This document shows positions 31,028-41,263 of a DNA stretch of 64,000 nt, piece by piece. The notes below the pieces were generated by a model that did not search any database, had not been told where the DNA came from, and was given only the letters and a program-made list of their open reading frames with translations. The position numbers were made by a program, and so were the translations under genes. How positions within the stretch are numbered: position 1 is the first letter of the stretch; each line of letters opens with the position of its first letter. This DNA is from Lepiota brunneoincarnata (lineage: Eukaryota > Basidiomycota > Agaricomycetes > Agaricales > Agaricaceae): assembly GCA_023014365.1 (NCBI GenBank), contig JAEBUN010000012.1, positions 434,001 to 498,000 on the forward strand. The letters are read 5' to 3'.

Positions 31028-32226
31028 CGACCGCCTGAGACAAAATCCGTCTCGTCTTCGCTTTCTCGATGTTCCGATGACCCTTGAGCTTCCACGATGT
31101 CTTTCTCGGCTAATAATTGCTGAATCAGGGCTTCCCTCTCCTCCAAGTCTAAGAAGCGAACGTCGAAGCGCCTAGGGCATTCGGATTTGACGTGGCCCGG
31201 CTGGTGGCATCTGTAGCAGACTACGGGCGTCGTCGTGGCCTTTCTGGTTGCATCAATATCCATTGGGATGGGTTTGGTCGGAGTGGGGGTGACGTGGGCA
31301 AAGGAGCGGGCTGATGGAAAGGGGGTCGAAGTTGACGTGGCAAGGGGGGCGACAGGGGCAGATGTGAGGCGATAGGGGTTGGCGGAGGGCTTTGCCGAGG
31401 GTATTTGTGTCCGCCCCAAGGCTTGGAAGGCATCGTTGGCAGCTCGGTTCTGATCTATGAGCTGCGCTGCCTTGTACCAAGCCTCCGGAGCATTGTCCGA
31501 GGGTCGGTTGGCCGTCATCGTGGCTACTGCGGTCTGTATGGCCGGGCGGAGGCCTCGACGGAACTTGACAATGATGGTCTTGTCATCTTTGTACCCGGAG
31601 TCCGAGATAAGCTCTAGGAACTCGTCCAGGTAGTCTTCGACGTTCCTGTTTCGTTGGAAGTACTCTGTACCTTCCAGCCGATTGACAGCAGCTGCCTCGG
31701 AGTCCACAGGGAAGAAGTGCTTACGGAATTCGCCTTGAAAGTCCTCCCAATCTAGGAACCTCTCTGCTCCTTGGTTCCTATCTTCCCACCGAAATATCTG
31801 ATCCGTCCACTTAGCAGCACGCCCCTCTTTCATGAACGACATAGCCCAGAGTATCTTCTGCTGGTCCGAGGTGAAATGAGTCGGGCAGAGTCGTAGGTAA
31901 GTGTTACAGGAGTTCAAGAAGGCCCTCCCACGCATTCGGTCACCCGAGAAGTCTGGTGGAGTTGCTGGTTTGACTTTTGAGGAGCGAGTGCGTTGGGTAG
32001 AGGGAGGGGACGTGTCGGGGATGGGTGGAGTCACGTCAGGAGCATTTGGGGTTTTTGGACGTTGGGAGAGTTCTTGAAGGGTGGTTTGAATCGACTGGAT
32101 CACTTCCGTGAGGGCCAGCTCGGAGTCGGCCTGCCTAGTCATCACCGATGCCACGTCCTGCTGGAGTTGGGCAATCATAGCCAGAGGGTCTGAGGGCCCG
32201 TTCTCCGGTGCATTTTGCTGTGACAT
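31024..32226 (-). CDS. gypsy-B Gag (400 residues, CCHC knuckle)
   Basis: Structural protein of the virus-like particle. Starts MSQQNAPENG at 32226. A coiled-coil-like N-terminus and Pro/Thr linker lead to a retrotransposon gag domain (KPATPPDFSGDRMRG, AAKWTDQIFRWEDRN, VEDYLDEFLELISDSGY). The zinc knuckle is CYRCHQPGHVKSEC (C-x2-C-x4-H-x4-C). The stop is TGA at 31024-31026. The frame is intact and complete, the best preserved transposon protein in the window. Confidence 0.93.
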   Translation of the reverse strand: MSQQNAPENGPSDPLAMIAQLQQDVASVMTRQADSELALTEVIQSIQTTLQELSQRPKTPNAPDVTPPIPDTSPPSTQRTRSSKVKPATPPDFSGDRMRGRAFLNSCNTYLRLCPTHFTSDQQKILWAMSFMKEGRAAKWTDQIFRWEDRNQGAERFLDWEDFQGEFRKHFFPVDSEAAAVNRLEGTEYFQRNRNVEDYLDEFLELISDSGYKDDKTIIVKFRRGLRPAIQTAVATMTANRPSDNAPEAWYKAAQLIDQNRAANDAFQALGRTQIPSAKPSANPYRLTSAPVAPLATSTSTPFPSARSFAHVTPTPTKPIPMDIDATRKATTTPVVCYRCHQPGHVKSECPRRFDVRFLDLEEREALIQQLLAEKDIVEAQGSSEHRESEDETDFVSGGR

Positions 32227-32343
32227 GAGTGAGAGACGAGGTTGGACGAGGGGAGAGAAGAGTGCTGAGTGTTAGGCTGCTACTGAGTCGAAAAACACGT
32301 TATGGACAGGGTAGGGCCTATGGACACCGGACTGGTCTCGTTA

Positions 32344-32360
32344 GGGGGATCCTATTCTTC
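32344..32360 (-). other. gypsy-B primer-binding site, self-complementary to its LTR
   Basis: Directly after the 5' LTR the minus strand reads GAAGAATAGGATCCCCC. Its AGAATAGGAT (32349-32358) is the perfect reverse complement of ATCCTATTCT in the LTR (32482-32491 on the minus strand). That LTR segment lies about 34 nt downstream of a TATATACAT box, near the expected RNA 5' end. This layout fits self-priming rather than tRNA priming. Confidence 0.7.
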
Positions 32361-32822
32361 TGTTAGGGCAACCTGGAGGGTTCAGACAACTCAGGGAGCC
32401 AAAACGTCACTGCAGGGAAATCCTAAGTATTATTAATCTGTGAGCTAAGTAGGGAGTCCATACCTGCAGGGAAATCCTAAGAGAATAGGATGAGGGAACC
32501 CCTGCAGGCGAAAACTATGTATATACTTGACTTATATAATCAATATAAATTGAACAAGGCTTGATGGTGGTGTCTGGGTGTTGCACAAGGCCAGGTGTGA
32601 TTAAAATGAGTGTGGGGAGTGAAGATAACAGTCTGAAGTCTACAGGAAATGGGAGGAAGCAGGTGAGGGTTAAGGAGGGTGTAGAGGGTGAAGGGAGGGG
32701 TTTAACTGGGCAGTGAGGGGACCTCTGGTGCATTCTGGTTATGTTTGGGGTGTAAGCGTTTGAAAGGGGGGATGTACAGTGTGCTGGGAGGCTTAGGGGT
32801 GTTTGTGGATTGTCCCCTTACA
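32361..32822 (-). repeat. gypsy-B 5' LTR
   Basis: Same sequence as the 3' LTR except about two bases near its end (GGTTTGG against GGTTCAG on the plus strand). TATATAAG and TATATACAT boxes lie near 32538 and 32525 on the minus strand. Confidence 0.93.
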
Positions 32823-33471
32823 GATGAGTCTTGGGCTTCCAAGGGAGACTACTTTTGGTTTGATCTCCATATCCTTTCCGTTAACTGTTAGGTTGAGGGT
32901 CGTATAGTGGGTGGCTGTTCCATTTTTGTTGATGGATCCATCAGCATTTCATACCTTGATGGGTCGATCAAGGGGTACTGTCTTGAATGAGTGTTGTCTG
33001 ACCATTCCAGGGTCGATGAAATTTCCTGCTGCTCCTGAGTTGAGTAGGGTGAGTAGTTCCATGCTTTTGGGTCCTTTCTTAGTGATTTTGTGTTTTTGGA
33101 TTCAGCAGGGTAGATGTATTATGCATGCTGATGATTCCTGTAGTTTTACAACATTAATATCATTTTGTGGATAAGGAAAGGAAGGGGGTCTTTGTGGAGG
33201 GCTAGACATGGTGGCTAGTCTCCTTAGGCAAAATCCTTAACCAGAGGGGCGTCTGGGTGGTTGGATTTGTTTGCGAAGTGTTTGTAAATGTCCTCAACTT
33301 CTTCATCGGTTGCATCTTCTAGTATGTTGTATAGGGAGTTCTTCTTCCTATAACTTGCTTGTCTTCTTCTGGATATCGCATTTGACCGGTTTCTGGCATC
33401 CAAATTGCAGGGTAATTTGGATTGGCAATACATGGTCTTCTTGGTGGGGCATTCACAGGCAAAGTGTCCAG
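32823..33471 (-). pseudogene. gypsy-A protease 5' part and Gag C-terminus
   Basis: Continuation of gypsy-A beyond the gypsy-B insertion. The protease region reads LLNSGAAGNFIDPGMV, with Asn in place of the catalytic Asp of D-S-G-A, then LTVNGKDMEIKPKVVSLGSP. Further upstream is a Gag tail with EDATDEEVEDIYKHFANKSN and a zinc-knuckle remainder GHFACECP at 33.45 kb. It is cut at 33471 by a gypsy-C LTR; the rest of this Gag was not found. Confidence 0.75.
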
Positions 33472-33855
33472 TGTTACCCAGGTTAGGGGTTCGCTCTTGA
33501 GTAGCATGGAGTTCAACACAGGATGTCTATACAGACTTGGTCCTGTCCTACTAAGCATGACTTGGAGATGATGGAGCACTATAGTCCAGCCAGTTTAGAG
33601 GCAAAGAGTTATAGGAGGCAAGAACTTTATAACACTAAGATAAGGATACAAGGTATTGTACTGTATCCTTATATACTCCTAAGTGTGGCTGTACTCCTAC
33701 TATAATTATCCAGACCAGAGTAACTATGAGTCAGAGATAAGAAACATGAGGCATAACTAGGAATAGTCCTTCTGATGTACACTACTGATGGTTTCATAGT
33801 GACATAGGAATATAAACTAAAAATAACCATCCTTCTGATAAGACTTCTGATAACA
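33472..33855 (-). repeat. gypsy-C 3' LTR
   Basis: The minus strand starts TGTTATCAGAAG and ends CCTGGGTAACA. It is closely related to 45933-46315. It interrupts the zinc knuckle of the gypsy-A Gag. Confidence 0.88.
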
Positions 33856-34081
33856 TTAGGTCCATTTCTAGAGTTGTTTTCCATTACAACTTGTTAGTTT
33901 CTTTTTTCCAGGTATTTGGCTAAGTAATTTGGTTTGTAGTAGTTGATCTGGGGTTGGTCAGTTGAGTCTGGTCAAGGGGAATGACAGGTGAAAAGGTAGG
34001 GGTAGGGGTTCTGTGGAGATCGAGTACTATGGCAGTTTCTGGGGAAGGAGGTTGTCCTGGATAGAATATGTTGTATAGGAG

Positions 34082-35342
34082 TCATCTAAAGTGAGGGTTT
34101 TCAATTCTATCTTCTGTAGGGATGATTTGGTTTTCTTCAGAAGGAACTGCATGGTTCTCCTGTGATGTTGGACTCAGCGACCTCGTCATAACATTCCTCA
34201 TAGTAGTTGTTGTTAGTGAGGTCGATGTATTGACTAGGAGTGGAGGGGGTTGTCGTGGGGCAGGTTGCTGAAGTTTGGGAGTAGGGGGTGTGTCGGGTCT
34301 TTCAGGCTGGGCATTCGGTCCATTTGTGGCATGGTTGGAAAACTGTGCAGTGGGGGCATCTATATTTGATGCAGTCATAGGAGTAGTGTCCTGGGGCATA
34401 TTGTTTGCACCCAAGGCAGGCAAATTGGGGGCAGTCCATGGCCCAGTGTCCAGTATGTCTGCATTGGATGCAGACTGATCTGTCAGTGGTTCAGGGGTTG
34501 GTTTGTGCATGAACAGGATTGGGGGAGTTCTGAACTGGGATGTGGTTATTGGTGATGGTGTGGGTGGTGTTCCCATTGGGGGTGAGATGTCTGAAAGGGT
34601 TTCTGATATTGGTGGGCTTTCTTCCCTTATTGGGAGTGGTGGTGGTGATAGTAGCAGGGGTCTTCATGGTAGTGGGGGTGACGGTTGTGGTGGGGGACTG
34701 TGAGGTATGTACCTCATTTCGTTTGGGTAAGTTCTTTGACACCTCAGACATGAGGCTTGATCTTGAGTGGAGAAGTTGCTCAAGTGATTCTGCCCAGGCG
34801 TGTTGTGTATTGTACACAGTAGTGAGAGCCTTAGTCTGTCGTATGTGGTGGGTATAATCATACCAAAGTTGTTAGTTGTATTCCAAAATTGGAGAGTGTT
34901 CCAATTTATTTGTAAGGGCTCCATCGGTGGCAGCCTCACGCAGATCTCCATCAGAAGGGTGATCTGGTCCATGTGGTCATACTCCAGCTGTATGGTATCT
35001 AAGGGAGGCAGCTGGGGTGACTGTTGGTTCTGGGGTGGCGTTGGGATCAGGAGTCTTGTCTCTGAGGGAGGCGTAAGTGGCGGCGAAGGTGTGAGAGGGG
35101 GTGTTGGGAGATGGGGCTGGAATGGGAGTTGTTTGAAGTGTTGTATGTTTGACGCTTGCATTGTTGACTATGATGATAGAGGATGATGAGAAAGTTGGGG
35201 AAGGTGTTGTTGAGTAGGGGGGAGTGGTTTGAGGGTGGTTGAGGTCGAGGTTTATGGGCATCTTTTTAAGTATGTTTGGTGTGGGAGCAGAGTTGTCTTT
35301 GGTAGGTTCTGGTGGGTTCCTGATCTTTCTGGAGAATTCCAT
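34082..35342 (-). pseudogene. gypsy-C ORF3: twin CCHC-knuckle protein, homologous to gypsy-A ORF3
   Basis: The ATG at 35342 (MEFSRKIRNP) overlaps the chromodomain end in the +1 frame, as in gypsy-A. Through several frame breaks it gives a Pro/Thr-rich N-terminus, DHMDQITLLMEICVRLPPME and MIIPTTYDRLRLSLLCTIHN (compare TCWKTFTALLYHKCLVYD in gypsy-A), a Thr-rich linker, then the knuckles near 34.50-34.38 kb: CIQCRHTGHWAMDC (C-x2-C-x4-H-x4-C) and CLGCKQYAPGHYSYDC (C-x2-C-x6-H-x4-C), and a third Cys cluster YRCPHC. The APGHY core of the second knuckle is shared with gypsy-A. The function is unknown. The 33856-34081 gap should hold the polypurine tract but none is striking. Confidence 0.62.
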
Positions 35343-35990
35343 GAGCTTCTTTATACTTGGTTAAGTATTCTTTGGCATTTGCATGGAGTGTTTCATCAGT
35401 AATCCATTCATTCTCCATGTGGGAGTATCCTTTCCATTTGATGTAGTATTGGAGTTTTCCATGATATCAGCAGTGATTAAGAATAGCTTCTATCTCGTAT
35501 TCTTCTTTTTCATTGATGATGTCTGGTGGTGGTGGAGTCAGGTGAGATCCATATGCTTCTGTTTCAGTATATGGGGTTAGAAGATTTTGGTGGAACACTG
35601 GATGTATCTTCCATTTAATTGGAAGTTTTAGTTTGTATGTGAGTGGTGATAAGACTTCTGAGATAAGGAAAGGTCCTAGTCTTTTTGGGGATATCTTGTT
35701 GGAGATGAAGGGGAGTTTGAGGTTCTTGGCTTTTAGCCATACTTTTTGACGTGTTTCAAGGGGTTTGACAGTTCTTCTAGTTCTTTGTTTCATAATATTG
35801 GCAGAGAGTTGATGTGCCATGTGTGCTTCTTTTCTGGCATCATCAAGGAGTCTGATGCATTCATCTACTGATGGAAAGTTTGATGTTTCCATTACCATGG
35901 GTATCGGTGGAGGGTTGTATCCCATGATTAGTTCAAATGGGGATTTCTGCCTTGAGGCATGTATTTTGGAGTTGTGTGCGAATTCAGCAA
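35343..35990 (-). pseudogene. gypsy-C integrase C-terminus with chromodomain
   Basis: Begins at the 1.3-kb LTR junction with AEFAHNSKIHASRQKSPFEL, then GYNPPPIPMVMET, QKVWLKAKNLKLPFISNKIS, KLPIKWKIHPVFHQNLLTPY, and a chromodomain EEYEIEAILNHC, stop, then YYIKWKGYSHMENEW. One in-frame stop lies in the chromodomain near 35467. Confidence 0.82.
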
Positions 35991-37293
35991 TGAAAAGGTG
36001 GAAATGTTTGTGGATTTTTAATATGGATAGAGGGCTTGTTTTCACTAAGCTTAGCCAAAATTCGATAAGCTTAAGCTAATACAAGTGATATGAGATAGAT
36101 AATGAACAGTTTCGTCTTTTAGGGTGTTCTGGGGGTGCATTCTGACAGCAAAATTCAAGAGAGTAGTTTTTTTAGAGGTTAACAAACAGCTGTTGAAGTT
36201 ATCTTAGCTGTACAGTGCAACAATGAAAGGACAATCCCTATCAATTCAAAGTGCAGGGTCTCTGGTCTCTGGTCTCTGGTCTCTGAACTCTGTTCTCTGT
36301 CTCTGTCTCTGTCTCTAGCACTCTGGAACTCTAAACTCTGGACTCTGTTCTCTGTCTCTGTCTCTGGGTTGGTCAATGACTGAAGAAATCACACTTAAAC
36401 AATGCACACTGAATAGTCCTTTGAAACTGTTCTTGATCACAGCTTGCAGACTTGCATGTGGAAGTGGGGGTGAGACCTCCTCTTCTCCACGAACAAGCAT
36501 GACCGTATTTATATTGTTTAGATACATACAAGAGATAGTAAATATGAAATAGAAAACAATAAGCTTAATTGTTACAGGTACTGCAGAATATTTTGGAAGG
36601 TTTGGCAGCATTTCTACCTTGCCCTGGGTTATGGGTTTTTCTCTGATTGACAAATGTCAATCCAGCCAGATGTGTTCCATGCTCATCTGCATTATTCTGC
36701 ATCCACATGAGCGCATTAAGCCTCCAGATCAATTATGATCAGGAATGTATGGCGTATGGACAATCCCTTGATCCATTGTAATTAATCTCAGTCAGGCAAT
36801 ATGCCGAGGTGCCTGGGACCCACAAAGCACTTGTTAATTATGAGTCTTTGATATGTCTAGGGTTTTGGGCATTGGGTGTTGCCTCCCGAACATTGGACAT
36901 TCTGTTCTGTGGTCCAGTCATCATTATTGGGCTTGCTATGGGCGTAATACACCTGCAACAGCCACTATGTACATTCTTTAGGTTCCAACAAATCTGAGTT
37001 CATCAGAAAACTGCTTGTCAGGTCCCTGGATGCAACCGGAGTATACTTGATAGGCTATGTAGAGTCCGGAATCCCTCCAGAGAGTGTTCTGATAGCTTGG
37101 TTCACTAAGCTTAGTGATAATGAGCTGGTTTGAACACTTCTGAGGCTCAAATATCCTCAGTTCGGTTGAACTGGCTACTATGGGACATAGTACCAATCCT
37201 CTATAGGGTTCTTTAATGATATAGCCAATGATTCTATGTAGAGAATTGTTCTGGAGTACGGATTTCATGTATAGGTGTGAAATCGGCGTATCA
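35991..37293 (-). mobile_element. second copy of the 1.3-kb LTR-like repeat (inverted)
   Basis: The minus strand starts TGATACGCCG and ends CCTTTTCA, matching 28895-30195 over its full length. Compared with that copy, many CG dinucleotides are TG or CA here (for example TTCGAG becomes TTTGAG). The flanks (AGCAA and CCATA) differ; it now joins gypsy-C integrase to a KDZ transposase remnant, so its neighbourhood was rearranged. Confidence 0.75.
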
Positions 37294-38545
37294 CCATAAC
37301 AGACATCATGTTAGAAACAATGCTGCACCAATATTCAACATTTTCTTATGATTTGAATCAGTCGCATGATCATCAAGTGTCTTGGCATGATTTGCTAGCA
37401 TAGCCATATGCACTGTTGGTGAAATACAATTCAGGGACAACCATAAAGATTCCAAAATTTCACTGACAGTTATGCCACTCCCAGGGATGAAGGAGGTTGC
37501 ATAATGAAAGAAACATTCTTTTCAGTGCCCATGTACATGAAACAACCCAATGGCTTGGTCCAGGATCAGATCATCAGGGAGATATTACAAATCCTTCTCC
37601 AAAGATGTACCGAGTATTGGCATGCAATGTCATAAATTAACATTATGCCTTGCACTGGATCAAGGTTGTGGCTAGAGATTGAAGCAGGACCCAGTTTACA
37701 TTCTTTTGCTGTTCCCCTTTGAACAGATTGGCAATTGAATTTGGTGCAAAGCACCCATGGTGCACACATGCTATGGCAACTATGCTGGTGACATCACAAG
37801 CTTTTGATCCTACAATTCCAAGTTCAATGGCATGGAAGCAATTCTTGCATGGTGCTTTCTGGATCCATGGAGCAATCAAGTTGTATTCCAATATAGTGGG
37901 GATTACCCTGGCCACAGCAAATGCACCATCAACATTTCAATAGCATGTTTCAAAAACTCCTGGTATTGCACCCATGTTGCAAACATGCCTGAACCCTCCA
38001 ACAACCAAATATCATTGCTACTGTTCACCTGCTGTACATGATCCACTTTGAAATTGCCATCAGCCACCAAGACCTGGCAGAACACCCATCTAGTGATTAA
38101 ATTCAAATAGGCATTGGTCACACACAATAGGCATAACAAACCTATTTTGATCATCCTTCCAATCTGGAGGAAGGTTAATGCCAGGCTGGGGGCATGCTGG
38201 ACAAAAATTCACAAGTTCTCCTTGTATTGCTGTTTCCCTGGAGACCTTGGGTTTTGCATGACCATGACCTGCCCACTTCTTCTTTTTTACCCAGCGCTAA
38301 AGCCGTGCCATTTGCAGAAGTTCCTGATATAAATTTGGTGTCTTTGCTGGTGCCATGCAAGATGTGAGCCAGTGGATTTTCTGAAAATATTGATATGCTG
38401 AGGCCTTGCATTCCAAATTTTTGAGGCAGAAATCATCAAGAACATCCACAGTAAACAAGGTCTGGAGTTGTGTGAATGTTGCCAGTGAAAAGGTAATTGG
38501 TTTTTGTCCCCAGGTATGGTTACAGGTGCACTCAATACACTCAAG
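37294..38545 (-). pseudogene. KDZ (Kyakuja-Dileera-Zisupton) transposase remnant with CxC2-like region
   Basis: The minus-strand reading, broken by stops and frame changes, matches the KDZ family of fungal DNA transposons. An N-terminal CxC2-associated part has FCLKNLECKASAYQYFQKI and LVNFCPACPQPGINLP. The transposase core has HHGCFAPNSIANLFKGEQQK, NVNWVLLQSL and GIMLIYDIACQYSVH (catalytic region), then a later segment ATSFIPGSGITVSEILESLW and HATDSNHKKMLNI. It ends abruptly at the 1.3-kb LTR. The family assignment rests on memory of the family and is strong. It is inactive. Confidence 0.8.
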
Positions 38546-38613
38546 CTAGTGAGAAGGAGTGTACACCCTTCATGAATGCTAAGTTCACAGGGCTTGGAAA
38601 GTTATCAAACTCA

Positions 38614-39771
38614 GAGAGTGATGGTGCAAAAGTCAAGTTCTGTTATATTGTCACTTGACAATAATAGTACTCAACAAGTTGTGAAGTGATGTACCAATAA
38701 GAGGACCACCTACCAGGTATGAGTTACCAGGGGGAGGGTTTGAAAAATTAAAAGAGAATCCAGGGATCAGAAGGTTTATCTGGGAACACATGCAGGTAGT
38801 AAATAGAATACTGCAACATACGAAATATGCTGGAGGGACTTTCTCTGGTCCTAAGACTACTATGTGCACAGACACAATTACGGTGGTTGGATTTGACTGT
38901 AGTTATATATAAGGGTAGAGCACCTTCTACCAATTCCATAGGGGATATCCTTCAATAGGGACCTTGTGAGGATTTAACAGATGTCAGAGCATTTCTTGGA
39001 ACAGCAGTGAGGTGCCAGAATCATATTCCATACTTTGTAGCTATTGCAGGACCACTCTATGACCTGACTAAGAAAGATAGAATATTTGAATGGGGCCTTA
39101 AGGAACAACAGGCTCAAGATAGGATAAAGGAAGCTGTTAAGCAGTACTTTCCTATTATAAATCCAAAGTTCCCCAGTGAACAGCCCATTGTTTTGGCAGT
39201 GGATTCTTCTTGGAGAGCAGTAGGATATTATATATATCAGAAAGATGAAGAGGATCCGAAAATTATACACTATGTAAAATTTGGATCAATTAGATTTGAT
39301 GAAAGACAAGCTCACTATTCACAACCCAAACAGGAACTTTGTGGCCTATGAATGGTGCTTGAGCAAGAAACCTATTTATTATGGGGCTGCAGGAATTTTG
39401 TAATTGAAACTGATGCAATGTACCTGTATGGAATGCTCAACAATCCAGGAAGGCTACCAAATGCAACTGTTAATCAATGGGTAGATTATATCAGAATGAA
39501 CTTCCACTTTACCTTGGTTCACAAGCTGGGAAAGACCTTTGGTCCTGATGGTTTGTCAAGAAGAAAAACTTATCCTGGTGATAAAATGACCAGAGTATTT
39601 GATGACGGATCAGATGATGAGGGAGAGGACTTTGCCCTAATAAAAGAACCTGGAGCAGAAGACCCATTACCATTGGAAGAATTCTATGACAACATAAATG
39701 AGAGTGATGGTGCAAAAGTTGAGTTCTGTTATATTGTCACTTGACAATAATAGTACTCAACAAGTTGTGAA
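38614..39771 (+). repeat. 72-bp direct repeats bracketing the gypsy-D fragment
   Basis: GAGAGTGATGGTGCAAAAGT through CTCAACAAGTTGTGAA occurs at 38614-38685 and 39700-39771 with about two differences. The right copy includes the end of the gypsy-D reading frame (the NESDGAKVEF region), so the left copy is a duplicate of coding sequence placed before the fragment. Confidence 0.85.
38686..39744 (+). pseudogene. gypsy-D pol fragment: RT end and RNase H (plus strand)
   Basis: A different Ty3/gypsy lineage from A-C. Broken frames give the RT thumb (PGIRRFIWEHMQVVNRILQ, YAGGTFSGPK, EDLTDVRAFLGT), then from 39007 RNase H: VLAVDSSWRAVGYYI, YVKFGSIRFDERQAHYSQPK, FVIETDAMYLYGML and LGKTFGPDGLSRRKTYPGD. 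TGA at 39349-39351 interrupts between CGL and MVLEQE, and the frame ends at 39744. It is a truncated, inactive fragment lying against the orientation of gypsy-C. Confidence 0.85.
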
Positions 39772-41263
39772 CTAGTGAACAAGTAACTTTACTTGTTAAT
39801 AGTTCAAGGATAGAGAGTTCATTAACTTAGAGACCTAACTTGTTTCACAGATGGCTCTCAAGTCAACAAGGATAGTGCATGAATAACTTTACTTGTAGCC
39901 AACCCAAAAGTTTGAACAAGTCACAATTAGGAGCCTAATGTATTTAAGACAATGGTCCTCAATCACTGGTTAAGTCTACCACTTAGAATCCTAAGCATTC
40001 CCCAGACAAATGGTTCTCAAGTTGGCAGGCTAGCTAAGAAGGAATGACTACCACTTAGGATCCTAGACATCTCCAAGATGAGTGGTCCTCAAGCTAGTAT
40101 TCAATCTCTGAAGTTAATCACCACTTAGGATCCTAGATGTAACCAAGACGAGTGGTCCTCAAGCTAGCAATCAATCTCGGGCATTCGTGAATGTCTTAGC
40201 TAGGAAGCAATCACTCCACAGACAAACAGGCATGTTCAGATAATCAAATGAGATGTTAAACACTGTATTTGATGGGGGGAAAGAATCCTGGCAGAATGCT
40301 TGCCCTGCCCCCCCCTCAATGGCCTTATTTTATACTACTATAACATGCAGTGCTTAATACATATTTAGGAATAGCTTACACATCCTTTTCCTTTTTAGCT
40401 TTTCCATTCTAAGTGATATCATATGGCTGACATGTCCTCCTACTTGCCCCATTGGCAGTTCTCCCTATGTTCCCTCATGATTGGAGCCTGTGTCCCAACT
40501 AAGTTATCCAATGTTTTGGCACCACAATTGGGTTGGCTCCTTCCTTTGTAGTCTCCTGGAGTTCCCTGAATCTCCTTCAGAGATCTAAACTTTAGTGAAT
40601 AATTCAGGCAGCCTTGTCCCCTCTCCAGATGACCCCTCAGATTGTAAACTGTCGAGTTTCACTCTATTTTCCCTTGATTTGTGGCTTCAGACAAATGTAG
40701 CTAGGAACATTTGTATACCCATGACATACCATTAATCATTAATTAATTATCCCTCTGCCAATGGATTGACATATTAGGGCCTTGGGTCATGTCCTAGGTA
40801 TTTCCTTGCCTGGTCAGCAACTTGGGACTTGTTCTGACCCTCTTATTCCCTATAGCTAAGGGTTATTGAAAGGTTCTGCCTCAATTCCAAGGGTATAAGT
40901 TGAATAATTTCGATTTTTCAGGTATATTCGAAATTTTGGCATATTACCAGTATCAGGTGGCAGAAGATCAAATTGCAAAGAACTTCTTCCCTTTGCTGGC
41001 ATGGGCAGGTGACAAGTGCAATATTGTGGATGCCATTTGTGTGTATGACCTGGACATGTATTTATTATTGAGTGCATCAGTCCAGGGAACAGACTCAGAA
41101 TTGCCGTCATGAGTCTGGCCAGAATGGGCATCATATCAATCATGAGGAAATGCCACTGTGTCAGCTTCATCCACTTCCATATCAATATCTTCTCCCTCAT
41201 TGCCATCATTGTAGTCTGGCATATGCCAATCATCCCAAGAATTTCCACCCTGATTGTTGAATG
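39772..41263. other. non-coding region with tandem repeat and unrecognised minus-strand remnant
   Basis: Includes a 72-bp tandem repeat (listed) and an AT-rich stretch. Near 41.26-40.9 kb a minus-strand frame with stops reads NSWDDWHMPDYNDGNEGEDI and similar acidic text. It looks like decayed transposon coding sequence, but its family was not recognised. Confidence 0.4.
39976..40195 (+). repeat. three tandem copies of a 72-bp unit
   Basis: CCACTTAGGATCCTAG...GAGTGGTCCTCAAGCTAG recurs near 39978, 40050 and 40122 with moderate divergence; the first copy is the most changed. Confidence 0.8.

Larger units (their letters stand above)
25335..32822 (-). mobile_element. gypsy-B: nearly complete young chromovirus (Ty3/gypsy), 7.5 kb including a nested LTR
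   Basis: Two 462-bp LTRs (25335-25796 and 32361-32822), flanked by a perfect 5-bp duplication GATGA (25330-25334 and 32823-32827). The order on the minus strand is 5' LTR, primer-binding site, gag, protease, RT, RNase H, integrase with chromodomain, polypurine tract, 3' LTR. It inserted into the protease of gypsy-A. Only one nonsense codon and one 1.3-kb insertion disable it. The LTRs differ at about two positions by eye. Confidence 0.95.

Noticed and set aside
34500..35190. Gly/Val-rich plus-strand frames in the gypsy-C region
   Set aside because: They are the antisense of Pro/Thr-rich ORF3 codons on the minus strand.
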